A stretch of 64,000 nt of DNA, taken from positions 79,688 through 143,687 of the forward strand of contig JABUFA010000005.1 of NCBI GenBank assembly GCA_013314755.1, in the 5' to 3' direction. The number at the start of each line of letters is the position of its first letter. Position 1 is the stretch's first letter. Source of the DNA: Chthonomonadia bacterium. Lineage in GTDB: Bacteria > Armatimonadota > HRBIN16. A program made the translations under genes and the position numbers. Below are positions 9,472-18,272 of this stretch, piece after piece. The notes beneath the pieces were generated by a model. The model ran no database searches, had not been told where the DNA came from, and was given only the letters and a program-made list of their open reading frames with translations.

Positions 9472-10587
9472 CTATGTTTTGGGTGGTGCAGGGTGGCGTT
9501 TGATGTTCGCCCGCAATCCATCGGTGGTGTAGAAGGGGTCATCGGGCGAGAGAGGCAGGGTAACCCGCTGTCCGGTGCTGGCGGATTTGTAGATGGCGGT
9601 GATAACCTCCAGACTTTTGCGCGCCTCGGCGCCGCTGACCTCTGGCTGTCTGCCCGTGTGGATGGCATCCAGCACATTCTGCAACTGCGCGGCATGACCT
9701 CCATACGGAGAGACAGGTGCGGTGTCTGCGATGGTACGCAGTTCCTCGATACGCTGGGTATCCGGTTCCCCGAACCCATTGGGAAACGGGCGCATGGCGA
9801 AAATGTTCAGCGCAGGCAGGGTCAGGTCGGCGTGCTCGCAGGTTATCTCGATGCGGTCGGTGTTCTGATGGGCGCAAACGGTGTTAACGAGGCTTGCCAT
9901 CGCCCCGCTCTCGAAGCGCAGGATGGCGCACGAAAGGTCTTCTACCTCCACATCGTGCGTGTAGGTATCCATCTCGGCGTATACGCTAACCACTCGCTCC
10001 CCGGCAAGCCAGAGCATGGCGTCGATCATGTGCACGGCGTGGTTGATGGTCACACCTCCGCACTCTTTGTCCCATGTTCCTCGCCACCAGAGGTCGTAAT
10101 AGCTTCTGCCTCGCCACCACAGGCAATCGGACTTCGCCAGCACCAGCCTGCCCATCGCGCCGCCCTTCAGCAGGTGCTTTGCCTTCAGAAACTCGGGGCG
10201 GTAGCGATTCTGGAAAACACCTGCCAGCACTCTACCCGCACGTTCGGCTGCGGCAATCATCTGGTCGCAGTCGGCTAAGGAGGGGGCAATGGGCTTCTCC
10301 ACCCACACATGCTTGCCTGCCTGCAGAGCATCTATAGCGATGGACGCATGATTGAACGGAGGGGTGCACACCGAAACGAGGTCGATATCCTCGTTCGCCA
10401 GCATCTCTCGATAGTCGCCATACGCGCGCACCGACTCCCCAATCTGCCGGGCAAACTCCTGCGCCTTCTCTACGAACACATCCGCCACCGCAACCACTTC
10501 ACACTGGTCGGCAAACTGCTGGTAAGCGTTCAGGTGCGCGTGCGCGATAGAACCGGTGCCCACAATGCCGATGCGAAGCTTTTCCAT
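9472..10587 (-). CDS. Gfo/Idh/MocA family NAD(P)-dependent oxidoreductase
   Basis: The N-terminal Rossmann fold has GIVGTGSIAHAH and the family motif WVEKPIA (EKP, with the catalytic Lys), followed by the C-terminal sugar-binding sheet domain (ATINHAVHMID-like region, here GGVTINHAVHMID). The start is ATG 10587 (MEKLRIGIVG). An in-frame extension upstream has no support and would run into the promoter region. It oxidises or reduces a sugar, inositol or sugar-derivative ring hydroxyl, substrate unknown. It heads the leftward two-gene unit with the enolase-superfamily enzyme and is divergent from the DUF6807 gene. Confidence 0.92.
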   Translation of the reverse strand: MEKLRIGIVGTGSIAHAHLNAYQQFADQCEVVAVADVFVEKAQEFARQIGESVRAYGDYREMLANEDIDLVSVCTPPFNHASIAIDALQAGKHVWVEKPIAPSLADCDQMIAAAERAGRVLAGVFQNRYRPEFLKAKHLLKGGAMGRLVLAKSDCLWWRGRSYYDLWWRGTWDKECGGVTINHAVHMIDAMLWLAGERVVSVYAEMDTYTHDVEVEDLSCAILRFESGAMASLVNTVCAHQNTDRIEITCEHADLTLPALNIFAMRPFPNGFGEPDTQRIEELRTIADTAPVSPYGGHAAQLQNVLDAIHTGRQPEVSGAEARKSLEVITAIYKSASTGQRVTLPLSPDDPFYTTDGLRANIKRHPAPPKT

Positions 10588-10742
10588 CGTGTTTCTGCCC
10601 CCACATCCAGACATACCTGCTGGTATATTCGCCCTCGGCAGGGAGCCGTCCTGCGCCTTTAGCAGGATTAAACGGTTCGGGAGATGAATCGTGCTTTCGC
10701 CCACCTTGGCTGGGAGCGCACAGATATTCGGGGGAGTGGAGC
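10588..10742. promoter_or_regulatory. Divergent intergenic region, Gfo/Idh and DUF6807 genes
   Basis: This 155-bp gap must hold both start signals. It contains an inverted-repeat-rich core: CGGC/GCCG around AGGGA near 10637-10650 and GTCCTGC/GCAGGAT near 10649-10668. On the - strand there is a GGCGAATATA block next to it. No clear -35/-10 pair was found. A shared operator is possible but unproven. Confidence 0.35.
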
Positions 10743-11663
10743 ATGAAACTGCGACTGATACACATGGTTGGCAAGTTAGTCAGGGTGCAGTACGGTGACG
10801 TTACCGTGCTGGAATACCACTATCAGCCCGACGTGCCGCCAGAGGAAAGTCCCAAACCGTATATCCATCCGCTGGCGACGCCGCAGGGGGACGTGCTTTC
10901 TCTCTATCGCCCGCACGACCACCCCTGGCACCATGGACTGTACTTCGGTTGGGCGTCGGTGAACGGTGTGAACCTGTGGGGCGGCGCTTCCTACGTGCGC
11001 GGTCAGGGATACGTGAACCGTCATGACCACGGCGCGATGATTCACGAAGGATGGGACAGGCTGACAGTAGATAAGGCGGGCGTTTGGATGGAGGAACGGA
11101 TACTCTGGCGGGACGTGGAGGCTCGCCCGATGGCGCGTGAGCGGCGAACGCTGGTGGTGTACCACCCGCAGAACGATAATAGCCTGTTGGTTACCCTGCA
11201 GGCAGAGGTGCGAGCCGAGCCGCAGCAGGCTCCCCTGCGCTTCAGCTCACCCATGATAGAGGGGCGGCCAGACCCTTCGGGCTACAGCGGGCTGACCCTG
11301 CGCCTGCCGCGCAGCATGACCGGAGGCGAGATGTTCAACTCTGAAGGCTCTACGGGCGATGCGGTGATGGGGCAGCGGGCGCGATGGGTGTGTTATACGG
11401 GCGGGCTGGACGGCTCGTGCAAGGTATGCAGTGTGGCAATATTTGACCATCCGAGCAACCCGCGCCATCCGGTGCATTTCTTCGTGCGCACCGTGCCCTA
11501 TGGCGTGTTGAACCCCGCCCTGTGCTGGGACGAGGTGTACGTGCTGGAGGCAAGTCAGGCTCTGCGCCTCGCTTACGGGGTATGGGTGCATGTGGGCAGA
11601 GCCGAACCCGCGCAGGTGCAGGGCGTTTACGAGCAGTGGTTGCAGTCCGTGAAGGCTCAATAG
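10743..11663 (+). CDS. DUF6807 (PmoA-like) family protein
   Basis: 306 aa, with the conserved block RPHDHPWHHGLYFGWASVNG (residues ~58-77) and the later HDHGAMIHEGW that mark the DUF6807/PmoA (PF14100) family, named for association with methane oxygenase but in practice common in carbohydrate-rich loci of Planctomycetes, Verrucomicrobia and Armatimonadota. A His-rich pocket suggests a metal or sugar site. No signal peptide is visible. RBS GGGGGAGTGGAGC precedes ATG 10743. The stop overlaps by 7 nt the convergent stop of the large NPCBM protein. The biochemical function is not established. Confidence 0.82.
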   Translation: MKLRLIHMVGKLVRVQYGDVTVLEYHYQPDVPPEESPKPYIHPLATPQGDVLSLYRPHDHPWHHGLYFGWASVNGVNLWGGASYVRGQGYVNRHDHGAMIHEGWDRLTVDKAGVWMEERILWRDVEARPMARERRTLVVYHPQNDNSLLVTLQAEVRAEPQQAPLRFSSPMIEGRPDPSGYSGLTLRLPRSMTGGEMFNSEGSTGDAVMGQRARWVCYTGGLDGSCKVCSVAIFDHPSNPRHPVHFFVRTVPYGVLNPALCWDEVYVLEASQALRLAYGVWVHVGRAEPAQVQGVYEQWLQSVKAQ

Positions 11664-14600
11664 CGCGCCTGCACCCTGAGAGTGCCTCCTTCTGCGCTGA
11701 GTCGAATGCGGTCGCCCTCGAAATCGCGGTGTTCCCGTCCGTTTACCAGCACCCGGCGGATGGGCTTTCTCTTCGGATGGCGCAGATGCAGGAAAACGGT
11801 AGTCGGTTGCGATGACTCGGACAGCGTGATCTCCGCTTCTATCGTGCCCCGTGCCACCTGAGAGTGGATGCGGTATGTCACCGCACCAAAACGGGTCAGC
11901 AGGTTCTGTACGGCAATCGTTTTGCCGTCGCTCAGCCAGTAGCTAGGCACTAAGGGGGCGAGGTGCAGTTCGCCTTCCCTTTCGGTTGCCAGCATGAAGC
12001 GCGTCTGTTGCAGGAAGTAGCCCGTTTCGTGCGTCTTGTTCCACGCGCCGACGTTGTTGAAGTGTTCCCACAGCCACAGCGTCTCCTCGTTCAGCAGGGA
12101 GGCGAGCATGTTGAAATAGGAGCGGATGAACGGCTTCGCGTCCAGACGCATGGCGTAGATTTCGGGGTTGCGCGTGTAGTAGGGCTGAACCTTAGAGAAA
12201 CCGCCCAGATTGAACCAGTCCTTGCGGTTTTGCTCTGCCGGGTAGTCGAACCAGCCGCTCTCCAGAAAGGCGACGTCTTCCAGATAGTCTATAATCCACT
12301 CCGTCTCCTGCGAGTCGGGGGAGAGCACGCCCTGCGGCACGAGCTGGTGCGCGCCGAGCTCCACGTCGTATGCCCAGCTGCGGTTGGCGTCCTCGCCGGG
12401 GAAGAGATAGGCGGTAGGGGCAGGGCAGTGCACCTGCGAGGGTGAGCCGGGTATCCATGCGCCGTTCTGCAGGGGAACGACGGGCATCTGCGCCTGAGTC
12501 CGCTTGTAGGCACGGAGGATGTCCTTGCGGAACCGCTCCGCATCCTGGAGGAGTTCACTCGCGCCCTGTGTGCCAATATCCGCCAGCGCACGGACAGCAT
12601 GGTGAAGCCCCGCATAGTAGTAGCCGTTGAGCGCGAAGTAGTAGGCGTAGGCGTTCCAGTCAGCCATCACGCCCGGAGGCATCAAGCCGTATTCGGGCAC
12701 AGGGTTACCGCTGGCATCACGACGCATGTTTTTCTCGCGCTGGCGCAAGGTCCAGAGGCAGACGTTCTCCACCGCAGGAGCCACCTGGCTCAGCCATTCC
12801 CGGTCGCGGGTCAGCGCATAGTATTCGCCCAACGTCCACAGGTGCCAGCCTGTTCCCATCAGCGTGTAGCCAGTGGTTAGGTAGCCTGCCGGGTGATAAC
12901 GATGCACGAAATAGTCCAGCGCACGCCTGGCGAACTCGCGATGCCCCAGCAGTAACATGCCACGGATGACCGAATGCGCCTCGCTCTCCAGCGGACCATA
13001 AGCCATAGAGGCAATCCACGCTGCGACGCGCCTGCCATCCTCTTCGTTGCGGGCGGCGAGCAGGCAGTGTACCTGTGAGGCGCGGATGACGTTGAGCAAA
13101 AGGGGGTCCGGTATCTCAATGTGCGTGGCACTGCTCATCACGTCCCGCCAGTAGCGTTCCGTTCGGGCGAGCGCCGTCTGAATATCGGGGATGGCGAAGG
13201 TCTCTCCTGTTTGCCAGGCGGGCAGAGCCAGCACTATCTGTCGCTTCCCGTTCGGGGGCAGAGCGGTCGTCAGTGAGATGGTGCTGTCCTGCACGCTGCT
13301 GTTCCATCCAGCTTCTGCCGGGCGCACCACTGCGCTGACCTTCCCATCGTGCAATATCGCATAGCCGTCGGGCAGGGCAGAAACCTCCGCCTGAGGCTGA
13401 ATGTTGAGGTTGACCTGTGCGCTGGCTGGCTCGTCTGACCTATTTTCTGCTTCCACAAGAGCGAGGCAGAGGGCGTGCTGATAGAGCCATCCGTTCGAGT
13501 CGGGCAGGGGAGCGTCGTCCAGCGGCGCCACGAAGGTGGTTTGGCGATACACAACGTGTCCATCGCGCCAGGTGATGACCGGGATGGGTAGCCAGCCGCC
13601 GTGCAGGCGTCGTTCCGTCCACTGGGCGCGTCCCTCTGCAGGCTGGAGGCGTATCTGCGTTTCGTTGTAGCGTAGAGTGCCGTCCCGCTCCACGATAAAC
13701 TTGCGGTTATCGCACGCGAGTGACAGCAGGATGGGTCCGTTGTTTTGCGCTTTGTGATGCGTCTTCTGCATCGCCTGCGCGAAGGTCTGCTCGGGGAGCT
13801 GGCGGACGCGCTGGAGAACGGTCTTGCGGCGGGTTGTTCTGCGCTTAAAGTCCTCTATGGTCAGGTTCGGGTCGCGCGAAACGAGCACGCCAGCGTGAGG
13901 CACATACGCCGCGCCATGGGCAAGCACGTCATCCACCGCAACGCCGAAAGCCGTGTCGGGCAGGGCGATACGAAGCACCGTGCGGTCGGCTTTAAGCGTG
14001 GAGGTTTTGCTGTAGCGCACGCGCAGTCGCATGGGGTTCTGTCCATCCCAGGAAATGGTGTGTGTCGTGCCTCCGTCGGTTGTTATCTCACCGTTGTAAA
14101 CGCGGATGGTGGTTTCTCGGGGAGATTCCTGCCGAAGCACCAGCTCGGTCTCATCCCAGCGCGAGGAGGTGAAGGCGCGGATGGCGCGTATCCGCACGGG
14201 TTCTGCCGAGGGCGCAAAGGTCCAGCGCACCTTGCGCACGCCGTACATTGCCCCCTGCAGTCCGCGCCAGTCGGGACGGAAGGTCCACTCGCTTTCACGC
14301 TGTTCCACCGAGGCGGGCAGTGGAACCCATCTGCCCTGCCAGTGCGATTCGCCTACCCACGCCTGCAGTTGGACGGGCTCCGACGCCGGCGGTGCGGAGG
14401 CGAAGTGCAGATGCAGTTCCGTAAGACGCCTTCGCTCCAGCCAGTGCAAGCCAATACTGCCGCCCTTTTGCGCGTCCATGGGCACGGTGTACACGCCATC
14501 CCCGTCGGGCGGGAGAGGGGTCTCCAGAAAGAGGTCCTCCGCCAGATACTCTTCGGTGCGTCCGGCTCTGCAGCCCTCGGTGCGCTGGGGGTCGGAAGTC

Positions 14601-15166
14601 ATCACCCGCGCGAAGGGAGCGACATCCACCTTGGTCGTTTCGCCCGGCACGCTTCTGGGCTTTGTGGAGCGGGCGAGGCGTGCCTCTGCCCAGTTTGCGC
14701 AGTCGCAGGTGATACCGTCTCCCGCGTCGGTGACCACGAGGCGCAGTTCGCCCGCGCCCTCCACGCGGATTCGCACGGGCAAGGGTGGGTCGGTTTCGCG
14801 CCTCACGCCGCTGTCGAACCGCTTTTTACCGTCCACATACACCTGAAACACCACACTGCCGGTTGTGCCCTGTTGCCACTGCACGCCGACTTCCGCCTCG
14901 AACAGCGCGTATTCCCCGTTCAGGTCCACGACGATTTCGCCCGGTGCGTGGTGTCCCAGCCCTTTGGCGTAGGTTTTTTCGCCGATGCGCAGAGGCAGTG
15001 GCGTCCCTCCGGGCGCGTGGGCGCAGGTATCTATTCCCAACTCGCCCCAGCCCTGCTGAAAGACAACGAAACGATGTAGAAGGTCGCTGAGATACTCGGT
15101 AGCCGGCTGTGCGGAGCCGGTGACCGCCAGCGTGGAACCCAGCAGAGAGACCAGACAACACACCAT
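11657..15166 (-). CDS. Large secreted protein: NPCBM domain plus alpha/alpha-toroid glycosidase-like region
   Basis: About 1169 aa. A hydrophobic N-terminus (VCCLVSLLGSTLAVTGSAQP) looks like a short signal peptide. Residues ~30-150 match the NPCBM (novel putative carbohydrate-binding module) pattern, with KTYAKGLGHHAPGEIVVDL and DAGDGITCDCANWAEARL. A jelly-roll-like segment follows. Residues ~690-1060 resemble a six-hairpin toroid (WASMAYGPLESEAHSVIRGM, TGYTLMGTGWHLWTLGEYYA, PGEDANRSWAYDVELGAHQL). It probably cleaves or binds an extracellular polysaccharide, but no catalytic residue can be assigned. ATG 15166 is used, and an immediately upstream TTG is possible. RBS is weak. Surrounding genes suggest polysaccharide catabolism. 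Confidence 0.8.
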   Translation of the reverse strand: MVCCLVSLLGSTLAVTGSAQPATEYLSDLLHRFVVFQQGWGELGIDTCAHAPGGTPLPLRIGEKTYAKGLGHHAPGEIVVDLNGEYALFEAEVGVQWQQGTTGSVVFQVYVDGKKRFDSGVRRETDPPLPVRIRVEGAGELRLVVTDAGDGITCDCANWAEARLARSTKPRSVPGETTKVDVAPFARVMTSDPQRTEGCRAGRTEEYLAEDLFLETPLPPDGDGVYTVPMDAQKGGSIGLHWLERRRLTELHLHFASAPPASEPVQLQAWVGESHWQGRWVPLPASVEQRESEWTFRPDWRGLQGAMYGVRKVRWTFAPSAEPVRIRAIRAFTSSRWDETELVLRQESPRETTIRVYNGEITTDGGTTHTISWDGQNPMRLRVRYSKTSTLKADRTVLRIALPDTAFGVAVDDVLAHGAAYVPHAGVLVSRDPNLTIEDFKRRTTRRKTVLQRVRQLPEQTFAQAMQKTHHKAQNNGPILLSLACDNRKFIVERDGTLRYNETQIRLQPAEGRAQWTERRLHGGWLPIPVITWRDGHVVYRQTTFVAPLDDAPLPDSNGWLYQHALCLALVEAENRSDEPASAQVNLNIQPQAEVSALPDGYAILHDGKVSAVVRPAEAGWNSSVQDSTISLTTALPPNGKRQIVLALPAWQTGETFAIPDIQTALARTERYWRDVMSSATHIEIPDPLLLNVIRASQVHCLLAARNEEDGRRVAAWIASMAYGPLESEAHSVIRGMLLLGHREFARRALDYFVHRYHPAGYLTTGYTLMGTGWHLWTLGEYYALTRDREWLSQVAPAVENVCLWTLRQREKNMRRDASGNPVPEYGLMPPGVMADWNAYAYYFALNGYYYAGLHHAVRALADIGTQGASELLQDAERFRKDILRAYKRTQAQMPVVPLQNGAWIPGSPSQVHCPAPTAYLFPGEDANRSWAYDVELGAHQLVPQGVLSPDSQETEWIIDYLEDVAFLESGWFDYPAEQNRKDWFNLGGFSKVQPYYTRNPEIYAMRLDAKPFIRSYFNMLASLLNEETLWLWEHFNNVGAWNKTHETGYFLQQTRFMLATEREGELHLAPLVPSYWLSDGKTIAVQNLLTRFGAVTYRIHSQVARGTIEAEITLSESSQPTTVFLHLRHPKRKPIRRVLVNGREHRDFEGDRIRLSAEGGTLRVQARY

Positions 15167-15242
15167 CAACCGAATCTACCCCCGCAAGATGTTTGGGAGC
15201 TGTTCGCGGTGAGACGGAAGGGTTCCTGCTTGCTGGCAGCTT

Positions 15243-15422
15243 TGGAGTGCTGAAGCTTGCTTCAGCAGACCCGAACCTGCCTCAGCAGGTTTCGTTCTGG
15301 GTAGCCTGCGATTTCCAATCGCAAGGTTGTCTTGAAAAACATCCCTTGCGGATGCTGAGTTTGAACCGCTGAAGCATGGCTTCAGCACTCCATAGTAACA
15401 GCGATTTCCAATCGCAAGGGCA
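15243..15422 (-). repeat. Modular hairpin repeat cluster 2
   Basis: Reverse-complement copy of the modules at 1594-2006. Palindromes are TGCTGAAGC/GCTTCAGCA (15248-15267), AACCTGC/GCAGGTT (15274-15291), TGCGATT/AATCGCA (15307-15323), GCTGAAGC/GCTTCAGC (15368-15386) and GCGATT/AATCGC (15401-15415). Read on the - strand, a ~90-bp stretch (roughly 15330 down to 15241) nearly repeats 1735-1822 in the same module order. It follows the 3' end of the secreted-protein gene at 15443, just as cluster 1 follows a 3' end, so the orientation relative to transcription is the same. Confidence 0.85.
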
Positions 15423-15442
15423 AGATAAGAGGGAAAGGCAAC

Positions 15443-16258
15443 CTACTCTCTATGGTTCTGCACCAGCACGCGCTTGCGCACCAGTGCCAGTTCGCGTTCT
15501 TCGGCGTCCACGGCGCGCGCCTCAATGACATATTCGCCATCAGGCACCTGGGTGCTGTTCCAGCGGAAGACGGTCGGGAGCACGTTGGACGTGCCGATGA
15601 GTGTGCCGTCTACCGCGAAGAACACGAACCGAACTCGTTCCGCGTATTTGGCGGTCACCTCCAGGTTCAGGATACCGTCCACCACCGGCAGCTTCTCGCG
15701 CTGGGCGCGGGCAACACTGCGTTGAACCGCTTGCTGGGCTTCGGCGTCCAGTCGCTGGGCGATGAACTGTGCGATTTCCGCGCGCCGCGTCTCGTCGTCG
15801 GTGGCAATCTGAAGCACCCACACGTCGCCCACCCTGTAGCGGTAGCCGGGCGGTAGCGAATAGGCGACGCGCCCCTCCTGAATGGTCAGCCGAACGGTAC
15901 ATCCCTGCAGGGGCAGGGAAAACAGCAGAGAACCCTTCGGCAGGTCGGTCACGAGGGCAGAGGGGTCTTTTCTGTCTGCTGGCACCAGCCTGACCGCATC
16001 GCGCCCGTTGTGCTGAAGGAGCCACGTGCCGTCGGGTTGCAGGGCGGCGCTTGCGGGTGGGAGCTTGCCTGTGGCGAGGCGAGAGGGCAGAGCGATGATG
16101 CGCCCGATAACGGTATATCGCTCTCCGCCGTCGGTGCTGATGCTGACCGTACCGCCGGGCAGGAGCACGATTCGGATGCGCAGAGCCTCCTCTGCCCTCG
16201 CCACACTCCAGCTGAGCAGACAGACGCATAGCAGGGTTGCAACGGGTATTTTCATCAT
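15443..16258 (-). CDS. Secreted protein of unknown function, coupled to nadA
   Basis: 271 aa with a clear signal peptide (MMKIPVATLLCVCLLSWSVARA). The middle is beta-rich with no recognised domain. An Ala/Gln/Arg helix (~175-190, AQQAVQRSVARAQREKLPVV) precedes a C-terminal Ig-like segment with RFVFFAVDGTLIGT and VPDGEYVIEARAVDAEE, a pattern common in bacterial Ig-like modules. ATG 16258 overlaps the nadA stop by 4 nt (ATGA), so it is translationally coupled to nadA. No link to NAD synthesis is apparent. Hairpin repeats follow directly downstream. Confidence 0.75.
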   Translation of the reverse strand: MMKIPVATLLCVCLLSWSVARAEEALRIRIVLLPGGTVSISTDGGERYTVIGRIIALPSRLATGKLPPASAALQPDGTWLLQHNGRDAVRLVPADRKDPSALVTDLPKGSLLFSLPLQGCTVRLTIQEGRVAYSLPPGYRYRVGDVWVLQIATDDETRRAEIAQFIAQRLDAEAQQAVQRSVARAQREKLPVVDGILNLEVTAKYAERVRFVFFAVDGTLIGTSNVLPTVFRWNSTQVPDGEYVIEARAVDAEERELALVRKRVLVQNHRE

Positions 16259-17382
16259 GCCACAGGGGTAGCCGCCATCTGCTTTGCCGCTTCGGTGACT
16301 TCAATCATGCGGTCTAACGCCACACGCGCCCAGTGGGCGACCTTTTCGGGAACCTTCACCTGGTTGACCACGTTGCCCTGTGCCAGATTCTCCATCGCCC
16401 AGCACAGATACGACGGGTGGATGCGGTACATCGTCGAGCATGGGCAGACGATGGGGTCCAGGCACATGATGAACTTGTCGGGATGTTCCGCCGCCAGGCG
16501 ATGCACCAGGTTGATTTCAGTGCCCACCGCCCACTTGCTTCCCGGCGGCGACTCGTGGATGACCTTCACGATATATTCGGTGGAACCGTCGCAGTCGGCG
16601 GCTTCCACCACCTCGCGCCGGCATTCGGGGTGAACGACCACCTTGATGCCCGGATACATCCTTCGCGCCGCCTGAATCTGCGCTACGGTGAATCGCATGT
16701 GCACCGAACAGTGCCCTCGCCAGAGGATGAGTTTGGCGCGGCGCAGAGCCTCTTCCGTATTGCCCCCCAGCGGAAGGTCGGGGTCCCACACGACCATTTC
16801 GGTATCGGGGTCAATGCCCATCTTAATGCCGGTGTTGCGTCCGAGGTGCTGGTCGGGGAAGAAGAGCACCTTTTCCGCCTGCCCGAACGCCCACTCCAGG
16901 ATGGCACGTGCGTTGGATGAGGTGCACACGATGCCGCCGCGCTCGCCGCAGAACGCCTTGAGGTTGGCGGCGGAGTTCATATAGGTGACGGGCACGATGG
17001 TTTCGGGCGGGAAGAGCGCGGTGAGGTCGCGCCAGCAGGCACGCACCTGATAGATGTTCGCCATATCCGCCATCGAACAGCCAGCGGACATGTTGGGCAA
17101 AATCACTTTCTGGTAGTCCGGGGTGAGGATATCGGCGGTTTCCGCCATGAAGTGCACCCCGCAGAAGACAATGAACTCCGCTTCGGGATGGCGCGTAGCA
17201 TCCCGGGCGAGTTTATAGCTATCGCCGCGATAGTCGGCGTGCTGGATTATCTCATCGCGCTGGTAGTGATGTCCCAGAATCACCACACGCTCGCCCAAAG
17301 CCTGTTTTGCCCGGCGGATACGCTCATGCGTTTGCTCGTCGGACAGCTGGGAATACTCAGGTGGCAACGGAGCCTGTACCAT
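16255..17382 (-). CDS. nadA: Quinolinate synthase
   Basis: NadA condenses iminoaspartate with dihydroxyacetone phosphate to quinolinate in NAD synthesis, using a [4Fe-4S] cluster. Visible signatures are VILGHHYQRDEI, SAGCSMADMANI (cluster Cys), VTYMNS, CTSSNA, FFPDQHLGRNT, HPECRREV (Cys) and CLDPIVCPCSTMYRIHP (Cys). Length is 375 aa, normal for the long NadA type. Neither nadB nor nadC is in the window. The gene is followed by an overlapping secreted-protein gene. An upstream hairpin and weak promoter lie at 17413-17479. Confidence 0.96.
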   Translation of the reverse strand: MVQAPLPPEYSQLSDEQTHERIRRAKQALGERVVILGHHYQRDEIIQHADYRGDSYKLARDATRHPEAEFIVFCGVHFMAETADILTPDYQKVILPNMSAGCSMADMANIYQVRACWRDLTALFPPETIVPVTYMNSAANLKAFCGERGGIVCTSSNARAILEWAFGQAEKVLFFPDQHLGRNTGIKMGIDPDTEMVVWDPDLPLGGNTEEALRRAKLILWRGHCSVHMRFTVAQIQAARRMYPGIKVVVHPECRREVVEAADCDGSTEYIVKVIHESPPGSKWAVGTEINLVHRLAAEHPDKFIMCLDPIVCPCSTMYRIHPSYLCWAMENLAQGNVVNQVKVPEKVAHWARVALDRMIEVTEAAKQMAATPVA

Positions 17383-17412
17383 CTTCTCCTGTCCTTTCTA
17401 CGCTATGCACCA

Positions 17413-17479
17413 GTCCCGGTTGCACGGGACGGGGATGTTGGCGCACAGCACATGATGTGGTTTTCTGTGCTTAAGTATA
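17413..17479 (-). promoter_or_regulatory. nadA leader: possible -10 and a 6-bp hairpin
   Basis: On the - strand TATACT (17479-17474) could be a -10, with only a poor -35 (TTGCAT, 18 bp upstream). Between it and the nadA start, GTCCCG and CGGGAC (17413-17430) form an inverted repeat that could be an operator or leader hairpin. Speculative. Confidence 0.35.
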
Positions 17480-17558
17480 CCGAAGGACAGAAGCAAGATG
17501 CAATACCGCTGAGCAGGAAGGGGGGTATGGAAGCCACACCCCCGCATACTCCCTCCGC

Positions 17559-18242
17559 TCAGTCATCCCCAATCGCGCCGAAGTTGCGAACCAGCACGCC
17601 AAAGTCAAACAGGGTGACCTCCTCGTCACCGTCCAAATCCGCATCTGCATTCCAGTTCGGGTCGCCGGGCATACTGCCAAACGCCGCCACCAGCGCACCA
17701 AAGTCAAACAACGTCACCTCATTGTCGCCGTCCACGTCGCCGTTCACGAGACTGAAGTTCGCTACCCCAGTCCCGTTCACCGCCACCGAAGGGAGCGTCT
17801 GACGCAACCAGTGCGACGCCTTCACCGACAGGTCATATACCCCCTCTAACGGAGCCACCAGCGAGAGACCACCCGAACCGTTCAACGACAGCGTATGCAC
17901 CTGCAACGGCGTCAGGATGCCCGGCGCCCGAACCTGCAGTTCCACAGGAACCAGCGTCACATCTCCCCCGAAGTCCAGCAGGTTCACCACCCCGCTGAGG
18001 GTGGCGTAGCGCACGAACCAGAAGCCATCGGTGAGGTCAAAGGTTCTCCCTGTATGCAGTAGGCTGGCTCCGAAGGCGACGGGCTGTCCGACCGTGGAAC
18101 CCAGCTGGAAGTCGCCGCCAGTGCTGAAGGTGACGCCGCCGCTGGTGATTGCGCTCCACGAGAGGTCGTAGTTCCCTCCCGACTGTGCGAAGGTGAGCGA
18201 TGCTGTGCTCAGCAGAACAAGTATACCGAGTAGTTTTCGCAT
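17559..18242 (-). CDS. Secreted protein with two C-terminal dockerin-like repeats
   Basis: 227 aa with signal peptide MRKLLGILVLLSTASLTFA. The N-terminal half contains GGDFQLGSTVGQP and DLTDGFWF, a repeated Armatimonadota/Planctomycetes secreted-protein motif. The C-terminus has two calcium-loop repeats of dockerin-I type, NGDVDGDNEVTLFDFGALV and DADLDGDEEVTLFDFGVLV, with Asp at loop positions 1, 3, 5 and 12-like spacing. These look like anchoring or folding modules, but no cohesin gene is seen here. It is downstream of the fibre-like gene by 30 bp and probably co-transcribed with it. Confidence 0.85.
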   Translation of the reverse strand: MRKLLGILVLLSTASLTFAQSGGNYDLSWSAITSGGVTFSTGGDFQLGSTVGQPVAFGASLLHTGRTFDLTDGFWFVRYATLSGVVNLLDFGGDVTLVPVELQVRAPGILTPLQVHTLSLNGSGGLSLVAPLEGVYDLSVKASHWLRQTLPSVAVNGTGVANFSLVNGDVDGDNEVTLFDFGALVAAFGSMPGDPNWNADADLDGDEEVTLFDFGVLVRNFGAIGDD

Positions 18243-18272
18243 TGTCGTGAGCCTCCTTTCTCGGTGTGGAGC

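Noticed and set aside
9172..10278. + strand frame opposite Gfo/Idh and the enolase-like gene
   Set aside because: It spans two real genes antisense and has no start signal or domain.
13745..15079. Long + frame antisense to the NPCBM protein
   Set aside because: The - strand gene has a signal peptide and recognised domains. The + frame has no ribosome site or motif.
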